Source: Cyrtodaria siliqua (taxonomy: Eukaryota; Mollusca; Bivalvia; Adapedonta; Hiatellidae). From it: a stretch of DNA of 64,000 nt. The stretch spans positions 457,203-521,202 of the forward strand of contig JAWPHD010000287.1 in assembly GCA_037043455.1 (NCBI GenBank), written 5' to 3'. Of this stretch, positions 1-13,400 are shown piece by piece (the stretch's first letter is position 1; the number at the start of each line of letters is the position of its first letter). A program made the translations under genes and the position numbers. The notes beneath the pieces were generated by a model. The model made no database searches. It was not told the origin of the DNA and saw only the letters and a list, made by a program, of their open reading frames with translations.

Positions 1-372
1 TACATATTTATTTGGGTCTAGGCTCATGTCTTCATGCATATATGTCACTGAATAAAAATCAGAGAGTATTTGTTTACTCAATGTATGCTTTACTTACTAA
101 CTGTGTTCCTTTAGATACATATTTGCATTCTAACATCAAAAGCAGAACAGTTTGATGCAACAATGTCGTTCGATGTCATATCATTTTAAAATTGCCCTAC
201 ATAGAGGTAATGACATAATTGCTCGTTTTGATATGTACAACATGAACTGATAAATTGCATCCCAACATCGTAACACTTCCGCCTGGAGACATAATTAGCA
301 TAAACTCACAAAGAACATATACATTTATAGCTGATATAAATGGGGTCACATATAAGTGGGGTCACACTTAAT

Positions 373-637
373 ATATATTTAAGGCCAAACAATTTGCGCG
401 GTTCATAAAATATACTTAAGGCCAAAATATTTGCACGGTTCTTTATATTATCATATTTTTCAAATAGTTTCAATGTTTACATTCATCATTAGCTGTAGTA
501 ATCCAAAACAATCGCATTAAACATTGTCATCCGGTTTTCAATACTATTGATCACTTCACTGTTCAACAAGTACGATTGAAAATATTGGATTTTTTTATAT
601 TTTATGAACCGTGCAAATATGTTGGCCTTAAGTATAT
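373..637. mobile_element. Small inverted-repeat element
   Basis: TACTTAAGGCCAAAATATTT and GCACGGTTC at the left (partly duplicated in tandem) match AACCGTGCAAATATGTTGG and CCTTAAGTATA at the right. No ORF. Confidence 0.7.
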
Positions 638-1567
638 ATATATATATATAATATACTATATACCAATATTATATACCTGCACGAATAAGATTGCTTTGCT
701 TTAATGATGCCTATTGAATTTTCCATTTCACAGAAATGTATATTATATACTTTTCATCGTATATTTGGTTATTAACATGCGGAAATATTCTGTTTATATC
801 AAGTACATTGTAATATTACATATATGATATCTAGTCACTTGATATCAATGCAGTATAGAAATATAACATTAATTATACAGATTAATGACAGCAAAAGGGT
901 TAAGATATAAACATGCAACATAGAAATACGTTAATGCGCCTTAACTCGACGTACCCTCTGCAACAGAAAGAAACCATAAAAGTAAGTAAGATTTAGTAAT
1001 AATAATAATAATGTACTTCCAAACATATTGTTAAATTGAAAACAAAATACAGTCTAACATGATTAATATAAATACTTTTATGAGGATCGGTTATAAAGGA
1101 GCTCTTAATTTCCAATCATCAATACCCTTCGCGACGTCATCATGTCACTTCAGTTAAAAACCTAGTCTTTTAAGTATTCCAGCCGTAATTGGAGGTGGGG
1201 GCAATAAAATCAGCAATCTAAAATGGTTCATGAAAATACTAAATGCTGACTGGCTATTGAGGTGTTTTTTAAAAATCTATATAAACCTCTGACGTCACGT
1301 CCTTAGAACCTTTAGAACGTCATTTTAAATGATGTTCAACGTCGAAAACATCCAAAATAACGATTACGTTATTTTAAGGCAACGTTACGTTCAAACAACA
1401 AACTGAACTTGTTCGAAACACGAAAAAGCTGTATATTTTCTTCGTTTTGTGCTGAGAGATGGACGCACATTGTAAGTTGTGAGAATGTGTTTGTATTATG
1501 CTCAATCTCTCGAAAATATGCGTATAAAATACATAAAAATCCATGTCAGATAAAAAAAAATAATATT

Positions 1568-1866
1568 TCCAGCGGGTTTATATTGTGCGAGATAAAAACC
1601 TGGTGGTTGAGACTTGAAACACATCGAAACCGCGGGCTTACGGCCCTTGGTATCGATGGTCTGGGCTTACGGCCCTTGGTATCGATGGTTACGGCCCTTG
1701 GTATCGATGGTCTGGGCTTACGGCCCTTGGTATCGATGGTTACGGCCCTTGGTATCGATGGTCTGGGCTTACGGCCCTTGGTATCGATGGTTACGGCCCT
1801 TGGTATCGATGGTCTTTAAGACCCATCCACCAGGTTTTGATCTGGGACAATATAAACCCGCTGGAA
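1568..1866. mobile_element. TIR element with internal minisatellite
   Basis: TIRs are CCAGCGGGTTTATATTGTGC (1569-1588) and ACAATATAAACCCGCTGG at the right. Inside, 1633-1815 is a tandem repeat of TTACGGCCCTTGGTATCGAT alternating with a 7-bp TCTGGGC spacer (22- and 29-bp units). A related element without the array lies at 3430-3577. Confidence 0.82.
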
Positions 1867-2049
1867 ATATTTTATTTCTTAAGTAATCCACTATTAATGT
1901 GATATTAGACATTATTATTTGACAAGTTGTTGTAACATGATACTGATTTTACTCCATATCTTATAATTGATTAAATAAAGTGTTTATGATAACATTAAGG
2001 ACAGAATTTGACTCTGTAACTTTAATGTTTAAATTTAAAAATGCTTGTA

Positions 2050-2083
2050 TCTCATTCATTCATTCATTCATTCATTCATTTAC

Positions 2084-2114
<31 letters not shown>

Positions 2115-2116
2115 TA
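2050..2116. repeat. ATTC/ATTT microsatellite
   Basis: Run of CATT units followed by ATTT units, all period 4. Confidence 0.9.
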
Positions 2117-2372
2117 CCCCAATAATGCCGAAATCGCTTAATATCAGATACATAAATTGAATGTGTTCTAAAACATAATATGCTTATTCTATTTGCACAT
2201 TGTAGCGAAATAACGGCACTGAAGTAAGAACACAGTACACAATACTTTCATTTCTACACAGCAGACTATTATTACGGTTTATTGTATAAACCCTTTTATT
2301 ATGGGTTTGATTATACAAATTATTTAAAATTAATCAAAGTATAAAATATAGAGTTTAATTAACATTGATGAA

Positions 2373-2492
2373 GTGATATGGGAAATAATTCCCGAGTGAG
2401 AAAGATTCTTGCGATATAGAAACGAGTGCGTTTTCGCACGAGTTTCTATATCGCAAGAATATTTCTCACGAGTGAATTGATTTCCGTATCAC
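2373..2492. repeat. Near-perfect hairpin (120 bp)
   Basis: The arm CTTGCGATATAGAAACGAGTG folds on CACGAGTTTCTATATCGCAAG around TGCGTTTTCGCA. The outer parts GTGATATGGGAAAT and ATTTCCGTATCAC also pair, so the whole segment can fold as one stem. Confidence 0.82.
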
Positions 2493-2513
2493 GACAAAAA
2501 TGTTAATGTAACT

Positions 2514-2782
2514 ATATAATATATATTCTGTGATGAATTTCTTTCCAATCGTCTTTTGACACAAGTATTCCTTCTTCTGTCACTCCTTTGGCAACAGCGC
2601 GGAGTAATATCATGACTTCAATTCGTGACGTAATATCGTGACGTCTATCGTTTAGTTCAAAACAATTGGGTATTGTGCTATCTTGCACACTAGGCGAGAT
2701 AGCACAGTAGAGGAAGGGATATGTTATATATTTTCTCAAACTGGGAAATTTCTATAATTCATCACAGAATATATAATATATA
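2514..2782. mobile_element. Inverted-repeat element adjoining the hairpin
   Basis: TATTCTGTGATGAATTT near 2525 and AATTCATCACAGAATATATA near 2756 are inverted copies. The 75-codon minus ORF inside has no recognisable product. Confidence 0.7.
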
Positions 2783-3078
2783 TTAATAAAATCCTTAAGA
2801 TCCACAATATAATTATGAATTTTCATTTTAAGATTATGAAATGAAAATGAACATCATTTTGTTAGCATAACATGTCATTTTAGTTATTTAAAGATGTTGG
2901 TTTAACTGTATATGGCTATGGCATTTAATAATTAACTTGACATTTATAAGTTTATAAAAATTGTTTGTTTTTCTATTCATTTCATAAAATAGTCATTTAC
3001 AGATATACAGAAATGAATATACCACACTCCATTGATTAGGGCTTCTCACAGCATACTTTGCGACTCCACTGTGTTTCA

Positions 3079-3200
3079 TTGGCCCTTAGCCGTGTTTTAC
3101 TGATCCTTATCCGTGTTTTATTGGCATTTATCCGTGTTTTATTGGCCCTTATCAGTGTTTTATTGATCCTTATCCGTGTTTTTTTTACCCTTATCAATCA
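3079..3200. repeat. About 24-bp minisatellite (CCTTATCCGTGTTTTATTG)
   Basis: Five to six imperfect units of CCTTATCCGTGTTTTATTG with GGC or ATC joints. It is followed by a G homopolymer at 3283-3299. Confidence 0.78.
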
Positions 3201-3429
3201 GTACCTTTATTGACCGTTACCAGGAAGGGTTATGTCACACACTAATCCCCTACTAGTTACATGCTGGGTGTGTGGAGGGGAGTGGGGGGGGGGGGGGGGC
3301 AATTTCTGCACAGAAGGATTATTAAACCCTATTAAACGTAAGAAAATCAGAAAAACAAACAATGTTGTTGATGTTATTCAAATAGACGTTGAGTTTCAAC
3401 ACAATATTGAAGCAATTTGCAAGATGTCC

Positions 3430-3577
3430 AAGCTGTTTCATATTGTGCCTGATCCATGGTTGACCTTTTTGGACTTGAAAACTACCGCCACCGTGGACAT
3501 ACGACCCTTAGTTTCGATGATTGTTAAGTCCCGCCCACCAGGTAATGATCTAGCACAATATAAACCTGTTGGATACG
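3430..3577. mobile_element. Related TIR element without array
   Basis: Shares CACCAGGTAATGATCTAGCA, CAATATAAACC and ACGACCCTTAGTTTCGATGA with 1568-1866, with one copy of the segment that is amplified there. Confidence 0.65.
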
Positions 3578-3859
3578 AATGTGGGTTTTTTTAAGATTTA
3601 AAAAGGTAGTAAATCATTCATTGACATTTAAATTAAATAAATGCTGGTTACAGAAGGGTTAATGCCCCTTGTAATGGTAGGATGGACATCATAATCAACT
3701 TATGAGTGTATTTAGCTATCGTCCCAAATGTAGTATATTTAAACTTTACCATTAAAGAGTGAATTTTTATTATAACATTTTATATAAACCATTATTTAAA
3801 TAAATGATATATTCTGCGTTTTGCGGTGGTAAGAATATACAAACAAGAAGTATATATAA

Positions 3860-4060
3860 AAGTCGGACAGGAAATGTAGCATTCAATGACCACAGTCAAC
3901 TACAAACATGCACAGAAACAACTAATAATTACAAAGATGAATAAAAGGCAAGATATGACATCACAAACATAAAAGGGCTGACAATAGGGCTACCGCCTTG
4001 GAACGGTCAGTGGCAAACAAGGCCGCTGGGGGTTTAAAATAGGTTCCTAAATAATTAAAA
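3860..4060 (-). mobile_element. Solo 3' fragment of the RT element
   Basis: Plus strand reads GACATCACAAACATAAAAGG, GACAATAGGGCTACCGCC and GGCCGCTGGGGGTTTAAA, matching the fragment at 15100-15275 in the same orientation. It lies just beyond the VWA-5 donor. Confidence 0.75.
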
Positions 4061-4263
4061 CCCAAATATGATAAATTTCGGATCAAAAGGGATCCTATAT
4101 TTACTTTACATAGTTGAAAGGTTCATAAGTAAAGAACTAACACAAATCAACTAAAAGATACCCACATGTAGGCTAACGTACTGATACGAATCGTATCATG
4201 ATTATTATTTCTCAAAGTCCCCCACAATATGCTGTAATGACATTATTAAGTACTGTTACACAC

Positions 4264-4490
4264 CTGTCTTAGAGCATTTTCGACGTCATCCAATTTGTTA
4301 AACTCGTTAAGGTTGAAATCTAGTCTAGAGGTGTCACTGAAGGTTTGAACGCCGATCCTGAAGTTTCCATTGTCCACACTCAAACCATCGACTGTCTGAT
4401 AAGTGAAGTTGAGTACGCGGTAGAAGTTCTCCTGATCAACAGAGCCACTCGAGTCCAAGATGAACACTACGTCACCTTTAGCGTTGCATG
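4264..4490 (-). CDS. VWA-5, first exon (domain incomplete in window)
   Basis: 227-bp exon, phase 1 to 0: CNAKGDVVFILDSSGSVDQE (canonical DxSGS MIDAS), NGNFRIGVQTFSDTSRLDFN, ending ENALRQ. The acceptor is AATTACCAG and the donor GACAG|GTGTGT. The rest of the domain (T-loop, TDG strand, final helices) was not found in 1-4263 and presumably lies beyond the left edge. Confidence 0.88.
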
Positions 4491-7400
4491 CTGGTAATTA
4501 AGTTTAAAACATATTTAGTTTTGCAATATTTACATGATATCATTTTACATCCAAGATAAAGTCTACGTTACTTTAAGCATTGCACGCTGTTAAGTTTGGA
4601 AGTTTTATTTTTGCAAAATGTACATGATAAAATTGCACATATATTTTTTTATATATGATTCTTGCTTAGATAAGGAAATCCGAGTATTACAAATGTGCTA
4701 GAAACTCTTTTCTTGCATATCGGACAAGGATATCCGTCATTTTACCGGGGCTAGATATTTCACGCGTGCACCAACATCTGGTATGCAGGAAAACATGTAA
4801 AACGTTAGTAGCTGGCGGCGCCAAAGCACAACATGTCTCTGATATGCAAGAAAAACTATCTATCATGGATATCCGGTGAAGATAGGGAAATTCCAAATCT
4901 TGGATAAGGCGCTTTTGTTAGAGAAAGAAATTAACAGGCGACACTAAGATTAACATGGTAACGCCATTTAAAATTTCCTCCACGTAGTTTATAGCGTTTG
5001 CTTATGATTTATACAAATATAAAAATATAATGATATGTTCCATTTAATAAGTTCATCAAATTATGTTATAAAATAATGTCATTGGATACATAAGACAATG
5101 CCATTGTGTGTGAAAGGTTCATTATAGAGGCATTAATACTGAAACTGAACAAGACCATTGGATACATAAGACAATGCCAATGTGTGTGAAAGGTTCATTA
5201 TAGAGACATTACTGCTGAAACTGAACAAGACCATTGGATACATAAGACAATGCCAATGTGTGTGAAAGGTTCATTATAGAGACATTACTGCTGAAACTGA
5301 ACAAGACCATTGGATACATAAGACAATGCCAATGTGTGTGAAAGGTTAATTATAGAGACATTACTACTGAAATTGAACAAGACTATCTGTTTGATAATCT
5401 GAGCAGTTGAGTACGTGCAATTGAACTTTATTTTACCATCACGGATTACATTGGCTACATGTTGGCAAATCCCCATAATTTTACTCTGACAGGTAGATTA
5501 AGAAACGTGATGATTTGTTTTACTCATATGGACTGAAATCAGAAACACCATGTTTACAACATCGCTGATAGTGTTGTTTCTTTTTTAAATAATATATACA
5601 GGGCTACGTGTTTGCAAAATCTCTGAGTTTGTTTACTCGGATGGATTATGAAGCCTGTTGCAACATTTATTCAAATAGATGAGTAATAAATATGTTGATA
5701 CATTGCTGAATTGGTTTACTCATATGGAGTGATTAACGACATGTTTACCACAACGCTGGTTTTTTTTCTTTTAACTAAGATGTACATATTGAGTAGCACC
5801 TTGTCAACATCGTTGCTAACTTACTTCCAGGTGGTCTAGGAGTAGTTGGTGGCAGTGTCGGGCATGGGGACGGTGTGTGCGTACCTGCAAGGATGGTATT
5901 ATGCGTGTTAGTTAGCATTTAATTAACAGATCGTATACGTGTAAGAGAAATGACTTGGTCCATATGAGAGTCAGTACAATGCTGCTGGGTTTCTCCCCTT
6001 AGATGGTTTATCGCCGTTTACATAATCTCGTTGGAATAGTCATAATGGTACGTTTTCCTTGAATTCTTAAACGAATATCTACAAAAACAAAGGTGTTAAT
6101 TCGGGTAATATATAACCTCTTCAACATATATTTTGTTATCTGTCAAGGACCATAATACCCGTCAACGAGCTGGTTGATTCATGAAACAAGTCAAATTCAG
6201 AGATCTCTTTTAATAACGGAGATAATGCAAACTATACAACAGACTTTCTATTTTACTTTCAAACAAAATGTTTATTAAAATGTTAATTTCTGCAAAAATA
6301 TCAATTATTTGAATTACCTGTTTGAAGTAAAGATAAAGATTCAATTTAGATAATTAACGTTTAACTACAGAGTAGATTTATTAAGGATGTCCTAGCAAGA
6401 ATATCTATATTGAAATACCCATGTCATAACGTCTATATAGTATGCAAATACTTTACTAAAATAACTTACGATGGATCACGGATTTTAATAATCTGAGACT
6501 CTAATATCGCAATACGGGAAAAAAATATATTGATATATCCGTGTTTTTGTCTGGTACGCGAAGTCAAAGGCAAAACGTCAAAGTGAAAGCGAACACTCCA
6601 AATCGAACACTCCAAATCGAAGTCAAAATCGATTTTGTTTTTACTTTCACTACGTTTTTTTTGCATTCGACTTCGAACAAACTTTGAAAAAAATAACCTG
6701 GACGCAGTCAGCTTCCAGCGTGTAATGCTTGAATATGTTATGTTCTATTGTCGAAGATTACATGTTAAAGGGACACAGGTCAATATTGTCTTTTTGAAAA
6801 AACTCACGACGTCCCGTTGACAATATTGCACCAATAATATAACTAAACCTATGGTAAATTAGGGAATAAAGATGAAAAACTGAAATTATTTAATTTGTTT
6901 AATTATATGCAAATATGTTTAAAGTCAATTGGTCTCGGATTAATATACTGAAATGCCAAGTTAGTGTTTGATAAAAACTTCACGATTGCCGCGTGTCCCG
7001 TTAACTGTGTACAATGAGCTTACGTTGTTTGAGGTTATACAGCATGAGACCAGGCTGTTCTAACATTTCACTCTCTGCTCTCATGTGAAGCTCAAATTCT
7101 GCAGTGGGCTGGGACGAGTAAGCGTCTAGCTCATCTAGAGAAGGCATCTCGCCGAACCCGATCCCGAACATTCCTACGCCTTCCCTCTATTTGCAAAAAT
7201 ATACAAATCAACATTAAATACAGATGAGACACGCACCTAAACAACATTTAAAGTAATTTGATTTGTTTTATTTTTTAAATTTATCTGTCTAGAATATACT
7301 GAAGTATACCTAGGTAAATTAGATAACGCACGAGACACATCAAAATTGGCGGGCGCAAAATCGAATTTACGAGGAGTGTGCAAAAGTAATATCAGACAGT

Positions 7401-10400
7401 CGCCGCTGATTACATTTAATCTTTGACGTTGCTTTTTACTTTCCCCCATTTGATATTGATTTTGCCAGTGACAACATGTATATATATGTCTTCAAAGTTT
7501 GATAAAGGTATGTTAAACTATGTGGAAAGTTTAGAAAAAACATGTTCCAAAATGTTTTCGGAAGGACGCACGAACGGCCATACCTGGAGCTGGCAAGCTT
7601 CCATTGCTGCATCAAATGGATCCGTGCTCGGGTCTCCGCCGGTCAACAGAATTACGTAATTCTTGGCAAAGTCTCTGTCACCGTTTGCGGGTGTGAACAT
7701 ACGTTTGCGCACGTGCTTCAGAGCGGCTGCAGTGTTCTTACTTCCTGGTCTGTATCCAACCTTGAAATAAGAGTATAAGAGTATACAAGCAAGGTTTTGC
7801 GCAAGCGTAAAATAGCTGCCGAGAAACAAGAAGTTAATATAATAATATATCAAGTCACGGGTGTTAAAACAATATTGAAAACAAATAAATGTTGTCACGG
7901 AGACATAAACACGCCACGACCGTTTTTTCTTACATTCTTCCCGGTTTTACCATCAGTTCTTCCTACCAAGCATTTTAAATCAATGTGGGCGACCTCGCTT
8001 CTTTCTGTTCAAATACTTGACATGCCTTACATATTGATTACAATTCACCCTTGCAACACGACGTGCTAGAAGTACACATCAGCGCATAAATACAATTGTT
8101 CACATATTAAAGGGACACGTGTGCGTTAGAGTGTTCATTTCAACACATATAAACTATTCACTGTTACCATGTGTAATTATAAGATTGCGTTATCAAAGTG
8201 AAAAATGTAAATGAACTGTTGCTACCTTACCATTAGCAATAAATGAAAACCATAATAATGAAAATTAGAGAAAAAAAGAAAAGAAAAAAAAAGGAAATCA
8301 GCAGGCTTGCACCCTACCTTCCTCGGCACTAACACGACGCCTTAGTCAGCTGCGCTATATAGGCTTGTGAATGTTTCATTGCTAATATACATATAATAAT
8401 AATGATTACATGCTATATTTCAGTAGACTGGTTTACGAAAACGTCATTTCAGCAAGTTAAATGATAACCTTTCAACATTACAAAATATGTATTTATACCA
8501 TTCAAGATGTTCAGACGAGTTCTCTAGGAATTCAAGTTGTAAGGCATGCTTATCGACACTTACATGAGTCACAGTCTGTTAACCATAGACAGCTATAAAA
8601 TCCATATAAGGGTCAGCTACCTGCGGCAGCTCAATAACATTGGTCATGGAACGCATTTGCTTATCAGCTCGTGTACAGTTAATATATTGTTATTTGCTAA
8701 AAATGCATGGTGTACCTTGCCAACTGTTGCCAGAACTGTAGCCTTAGTGACGTACTCGTTCAAGTCATGAATGACACATATGTAATACATAATAGCGTAC
8801 AATTTCTACCAGAACTGAAGTATTATTACAGGGTCCATCTATTGTATCCCTCTTATTTATGGACCCTACTCAATATCGTACTCTTTCAAGTCTTGAATGA
8901 GGTATATTAAGTACCTTGTCAATTCCTGACATAACACCTTGCTTAGTGTCGTACTCGTTCAAGTCAAATTGCTTATAGGCACCGTTGCTGTATATCAAGT
9001 AGCCAACCCTGTAAATAGACATGCATAATATAGGCATTGTTTCTATATATCAAATAAACTACCTTATACATAGGCATGCATAAAATAGGCGACGTTGCTG
9101 TGTATCGTATTGCCGAAATGCAAAACCTATTCATGGTGTTACTATTCTACCGTCATGGTGCTATTCTTGATATCGATAAGACAGAAACAAAAAAGAATGC
9201 CAGATATGCAATATCAATGAAATTGAAGATGAATTTCATTTTATAATGATAACGAGAAGCAGTGTATCCTTGAATATAATGGTTGACTCTACCTGGATTC
9301 ATGTCGTCACTTCTCGGTTGTCATTTTGCCGACATCATTTCCCATTATTAACGTATGATATATCGATGCTGGGTGAAAGGTGAATATAGTGATATCTATC
9401 GATTATGTGTGAAAGGTGAATGCAAGTTTTGTAGGAACACGTTTAGAGTACGATTGTCTATTATATAAGACTGTGTACAGCGTGATGAGAACAGATACAA
9501 AAAATACAATTTTCTGTAACGACATAGCGTGCAAAATTGTTTATATTACAATTACCTGAATTCGCCATCATCAATACTCATTTCTCTCACAACATTGCGG
9601 GCATAGGTGTTCATCCACCGGAAATAACTGGGACTAACTGACGAATCAAGGACAAATATGACGTCATATCCGCTTGTTCTTGGAGCTGAAGTTAAAGAGT
9701 TTATAAAGTACACGAATCTGATTGAGAAAAAGATATGCATTCTAAATTTGACATATTCCGATCATTTATTTTTTGAAAAAGCATATTAAAATTAACATTT
9801 TATTTGTAATGTGTAGTAACAAACTGATAACGTTGACACACACATGTTCATATATATATATGCTGAATAAAAAAAAAAAATATCCTCTGTTAATGCTGGT
9901 ATTTCCATAGCCCAGTCTTTGTGTGAGTATAAAAACTTGAAAAGTGTTATAATAAAACAATGTGTGATGTTTTTAACTGAGCATTTTTTTTCCATTAAAC
10001 TGATTCAAAATTGCCAGATAATCATCTGTTGTGGATGATATCAAAACTTCAAAGGAAGGTAATAAGATAGTTGTGGAAAATCAAAAGCTGCTATCTACAA
10101 AATCATTTAGGCGTAGAGAACCCTACAAACAACACCTGGGACAAATGTACATCTTTTTTATAGTGTTGACGGCTTTAGGACAAAAATGCAATTATTTCCG
10201 GTTTTGTTATCCATACAATAAGGAGGAGAATATGGGTACTTTAATTTCGACTCTGTTTTATAAATACTGAAAAGAAAAAGAAATGCGACACGGGAATTTC
10301 CGCTATATATTGAATGTACAATATGCTGCTGTTAATCGAATGGTATATGGCTACGTAAGATCTGTCCTTTCAGGAAAAAGACTAAACAAAACGTAACACA

Positions 10401-13400
10401 GCAACTAGTATTCCTGAAAAGTTTCACTATTGAGTACGCGTTTGGCGCAAACTTAGGATGCAACGTTTTGCAAACTCTTTACGTTAACTGGCTCAATCTT
10501 TCAAAGAGGAACTTCAACATTTATGAATTTCTTGTTACAACGTATACTGTGATTAAAATGTCTACAACATCACAGTTGTGTCCTTTCTCAACTAACTGCA
10601 ACGTTTCTTTTTACAAAACATCTTGGGATTTCCTTGGAATATATATGGAATTAAGCGTGCAGTATATATTATAGCGGAAATTCCCGTGTCGCGTTTCTTT
10701 TTCCTTTCAGTAGTTCAGATACATTGGACGTAATTTTGGGTATGCTTGTTTGCATGTTCTTACAATTCCTTTTAAAGCCAGAACATCTTATGTTTATGAG
10801 AAATTAAGACTATTTATTTGGCATAGTTTGCAAAGGTTCATTATATTGCTTGTGTAATTGGCTTCTTAACCCTTTTGCCGCCAAATTTCAAATGTCGTCT
10901 GCTAAAATTTGTATTCAGACATTCCGGTTATATTTTTATATATAAGGTGTGATGGATAACATTCTTACTGAGTGGCGAACGGTTTAAACCCTGATAAGCC
11001 TGCACATAGCGTGCATGTTGCTCTGGGTCTACACCGGTCGTAACATCAATGTTTTTGACAGTGGCAGCGAAAGGGTTAATACATCGTCATATGTTTAGTT
11101 TTACTTTTTATAAGCATATTCTGCTTTTAAAATAAACTGTGTTGTCATGAACAGAGGACGTGAAATGCTTCCTCACCAGGTTGGACAGTAATTTTTGCAG
11201 AATCCGTGTCTGACTGTCCCAGATTGTCAGTAACGGTGAGTGTATACGTATATTCTCCCTCGGGCAGATTGTCCACTCGGAGGTAAGGTGTATTATCGCC
11301 GCTTGTTCTCACTCCTCGGCCCTCGCCGTCAGTAAGACTCCAACTATGACTCACAATACGATGGTCGTCTTTACTCCTGGAACCATCAAGCGTGACGGAA
11401 TCGGTGGGAAGTCGAATGACATAGTCCTGACCAGCGTTAGCCACAGGTGGTTTGTCAGCTGTAATATAAAAACGAGCCTCGTTGTTGAAAATAGTTCGAT
11501 AAACGTAGAGACAAAAATCGAAAATAAAATGTAGCGTTCACAGAACGCAGTAAACCAAAAAGACACCGAATTCAAAACCAGTAACAACTGCAGTTATTAA
11601 TAGCAGCAAAGTATGCGACACCACATTCATAAAAGGGTTGACAACAGCGGTACAGTACCGCGTTGGAAGATTGTTTAATTGCTGAAAAATATATTTCATT
11701 TTTCTATACAAATATGTATGATTTTGTATGAAAACCGATCGGGAATCTATTGAATTTGACTGTGCTTCTATTGTTGAATGGCACGATATTTTCTTATTGT
11801 GTGACGTCAATATCGATATTTGCTATTCAGTAAGTATTTCTGTAACAATGGTATTCGTAAACAATATATAAAGCCATACTGTACTGTTATCGTCGCCCAA
11901 GTATATATAAATGTGTATAGCTAATGCAGGCAAACAGAAAAAAAGGATTAAATTTTCAGAAAATAAGACTAAATCAACACGTAACACATCAAATAGTATT
12001 CCTGCAAAGTTTCATTATTGAGTACGCGTTTGGCGCTAACTTATGATGCAACATTTTGCAAACTCTTTACGTGAACTGGCTCAATTTTCCAAAGAGGAAC
12101 TTCAACATTTATGAATTTCTTGTTACAACGTATACTGTGATTAAAACTTCTACAACATCACAGTTGTGTCCTTTCTCTAACTAACTGCAAAGTTTCTTTT
12201 TACAAAACATCTTGGGATTTCCTTGGAATATATATGGAATTAAGCGTGCAGTATATACAATATATAGCGGAAATTCCCGTGTCGCGTTTCTTTTACCTTT
12301 CAGTATACATTGGACGTAATCTTGAGTATTCTTGTTATGTCATACCGTAGCATGCAGTAACTTTATATGCATGATATGATTGAAAAATAACGGAATTAAG
12401 GAATCTGCATCAAACTGTATATTGATTTCGTTGTTGTCTTGTTGTTTTTTGTTGTTGTTATTTTGTGATGTTTTGCATACATGTATTATTTTAATCAATC
12501 ATGAAACATTGATTCGTTGTTTGTGTATTTATACTGTTTGCACCTTTTTGTATTTTAGACGTCTACGCGCAAACTACTTATTGGCGATGAATACAGAGAT
12601 ACAGTTAATATTTGGCATGTTTTTACAATTCCTTTTAAAGCCAGAACGTGTTATGTTTATGAGGAATTAAGACTATGTATTTGGCGTAGTTTTCAAAGGT
12701 TCATTATATTGCTTGTGTAATTGGCTTCTTATCCCTTTTGCCGCCAAATTTCAAATGTCGTCTGCTAACATTTGTATTCAAACATTCTGGTAATATTTTA
12801 TATATAAGGTGTTATGGATAACATTCTTACTGAGTGGCGAACGGTTTAAACCCTGATCAGCCTGCACATAGTGTACATGTTGCTCTGGAACTACACCGGT
12901 CGTAACATCAGCGAAAGGGTTAATACATCGTCATATGTTTAGTTTTACTTTTTATAAAGCATATTCCGCTTTTAAAATAAACTGTCATGAACAGAGGACG
13001 TGAAATGCTTCCTCACCAGGTTGGACTGTAATTTTTGCAGAATCAGTGTCTGACTGTCCCAGATTGTCAGTAACGGTGAGTGTATACGTATATTCTCCCT
13101 CGGGCAGATTGTCCACTCGGAGGGAAGGCGTATTATCGCCGCTTGTTCTCACTCCTCGACCATAGCCGTCAGTGAGACTCCATCTATGACTCACAATACG
13201 ATGGTCGTCTTTACTCCTGGAACCATCAAGCGTGACGGTATCGGTGGGAAGTTGAATGACATAGTCCTGACCAGCGTTAGCCACAGGTGGTTTGTCAGCT
13301 GTAATATAAAAACGAGCCTCGTTGTTGAAAATAGTTCGATGAACGTAGAGACAAAAATCGAAAATAAAATGTAGCGTTCACAGAACGCAGTAAACCAAAA

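Larger units (their letters stand above)
1..4263. other. Intron after VWA-5 exon 1 (no exon found)
   Basis: AT-rich sequence with the small TIR elements, hairpin and minisatellites listed separately. I searched the minus strand for the missing second half of VWA-5 (STNT and TDG motifs) and saw none. Confidence 0.7.
10368..11937. repeat. Tandem duplication, left unit (contains PKD-9)
   Basis: Homologous along its length to 11953-13787, in the same order: MITE right part, TTAACCC element, PKD exon, upstream intron, ending GCTAATGCAGGCAAACAG. The PKD exon offset is 1,840 bp, while the offset at the MITE is about 1,585. The difference is extra sequence around 12330-12600 in the right unit. Confidence 0.9.

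Noticed and set aside
10468..10674. 68-codon ORF
   Set aside because: It lies wholly inside a TA-flanked MITE and is not conserved in the other two copies.
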